DNA of 64,000 nt, from NCBI RefSeq assembly GCF_001544755.2, contig NZ_FCOF02000009.1:124001-188000 (forward strand), written 5' to 3'. This stretch comes from Caballeronia catudaia. GTDB taxonomy: Bacteria; Pseudomonadota; Gammaproteobacteria; Burkholderiales; Burkholderiaceae. The first letter of the stretch is position 1. Each line of letters starts with the position of its first letter. Shown piece after piece: positions 63,927 through 64,000 of this stretch. A program made the translations under genes and the position numbers. Under the pieces are notes generated by a model. The model saw only the letters and a list, made by a program, of their open reading frames with translations. It was not told where the DNA came from and did not search any database.

Positions 63927-64000
63927 TCGCGCCGCACCAGGAAGTCGGAATAGAGCCGCGCCTCGGGCGTGCCGGGCTCGGGCGTCCAGTCGTAGCGCCA
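63917..64000 (-). CDS. hemF: Coproporphyrinogen III oxidase (aerobic), C-terminal fragment
   Basis: Only the last 27 codons are inside the window. They read [20 protein letters not shown] then LVRREWL before a TGA at 63917-63919, which matches the C-terminus of HemF, the oxygen-dependent enzyme of haem synthesis. The gene runs off the right edge. It overlaps the nadD start by 10 bp and is the upstream gene of the leftward run. Confidence 0.88.
   Translation of the reverse strand, partial: WRYDWTPEPGTPEARLYSDFLVRREWL

Noticed and set aside
1-64000. CRISPR arrays, tRNA or rRNA genes, insertion sequences
   Set aside because: No spaced direct-repeat arrays, tRNA-like cloverleaf segments, transposase frames or rRNA motifs were seen by eye; a covariance-model scan was not possible, so a tRNA could have been missed.

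Overview
The window is a GC-rich stretch of a beta-proteobacterial chromosome, most likely from the Burkholderiaceae (Burkholderia, Paraburkholderia or Caballeronia). The grounds are gene content and order: hemF-nadD-rsfS-rlmH-maf-rng; rsxB-nth-DUF1841; DUF3311 next to a MctP-type symporter; an intracellular polyhydroxyalkanoate depolymerase with a Cys nucleophile; DUF6726 and DUF3096 mini-proteins. Genus placement is inference. I found no rRNA, tRNA, CRISPR array, insertion sequence or prophage. Most of the window reads as core genome, with one clearly accessory-looking unit, a PIN-domain toxin-antitoxin pair.

Layout. 1-4157: parE (5' end outside the window) and parC, topoisomerase IV. 4196-5235: PIN toxin and HTH antitoxin. 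5310-8222: a CopD-like membrane protein and a GGDEF-EAL sensor protein. 8667-12329: PhzF-like protein, RidA-like protein, aminotransferase and EamA exporter. 12369-15340: glyoxalase-like gene divergent from a MocR regulator, whose 3' end overlaps a convergent HExxH-motif gene. 15513-19525: htpG, then the translationally coupled trio ubiC, deoxyinosine glycosylase and spermidine-synthase-like gene. 19736-22798: DUF3311-mctP and a FUSC-domain protein. 22810-24867: PhnB-like protein, transaldolase and a TonB_C-like mini-protein. 24940-28784: leftward cluster moxR, GNAT, VWA(CoxE), benE.

29184-29975: two tandem cytochromes c. 30081-32075: rsxB-nth-DUF1841, which read leftward. 32467-36712: TetR regulator, PHA depolymerase and GH15 glucoamylase/trehalase-like enzyme. 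37143-40925: orphan small gene, DUF3096, secreted lactonase-fold protein, PagP and ZntB/CorA. 40945-47297: FtsK-family translocase, META lipoprotein, purT, DUF6726 lipoprotein and MliC lysozyme inhibitor. 47794-51071: rhlE, gluQRS and trhO. 51296-54811: dnaE. 54825-60107: an LPS core/O-antigen block (GT2, msbA, GT4, O-antigen ligase). 60132-64000: the rng-maf-rlmH-rsfS-nadD-hemF operon, running off the right edge.

Several functions belong together. PagP, MsbA, the two glycosyltransferases and the ligase all act on lipid A or LPS. PagP, MliC and the META lipoprotein are envelope-protection genes. ParE/ParC, DnaE, Nth, the deoxyinosine glycosylase and FtsK serve DNA maintenance. RNase G, RlmH, RsfS, GluQRS, TrhO and RhlE serve RNA and ribosome metabolism. 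I did not find a convincing new multi-gene system. The best leads are the PIN-toxin operator repeat, the HExxH gene overlapping mocR, the GNAT gene placed between moxR and the VWA gene, a 4 x 10-bp tandem repeat beside DUF1841, the palindrome upstream of the PHA depolymerase, possible leaderless starts of dnaE and ubiC, and Gln at the main quinolone-resistance position of ParC.
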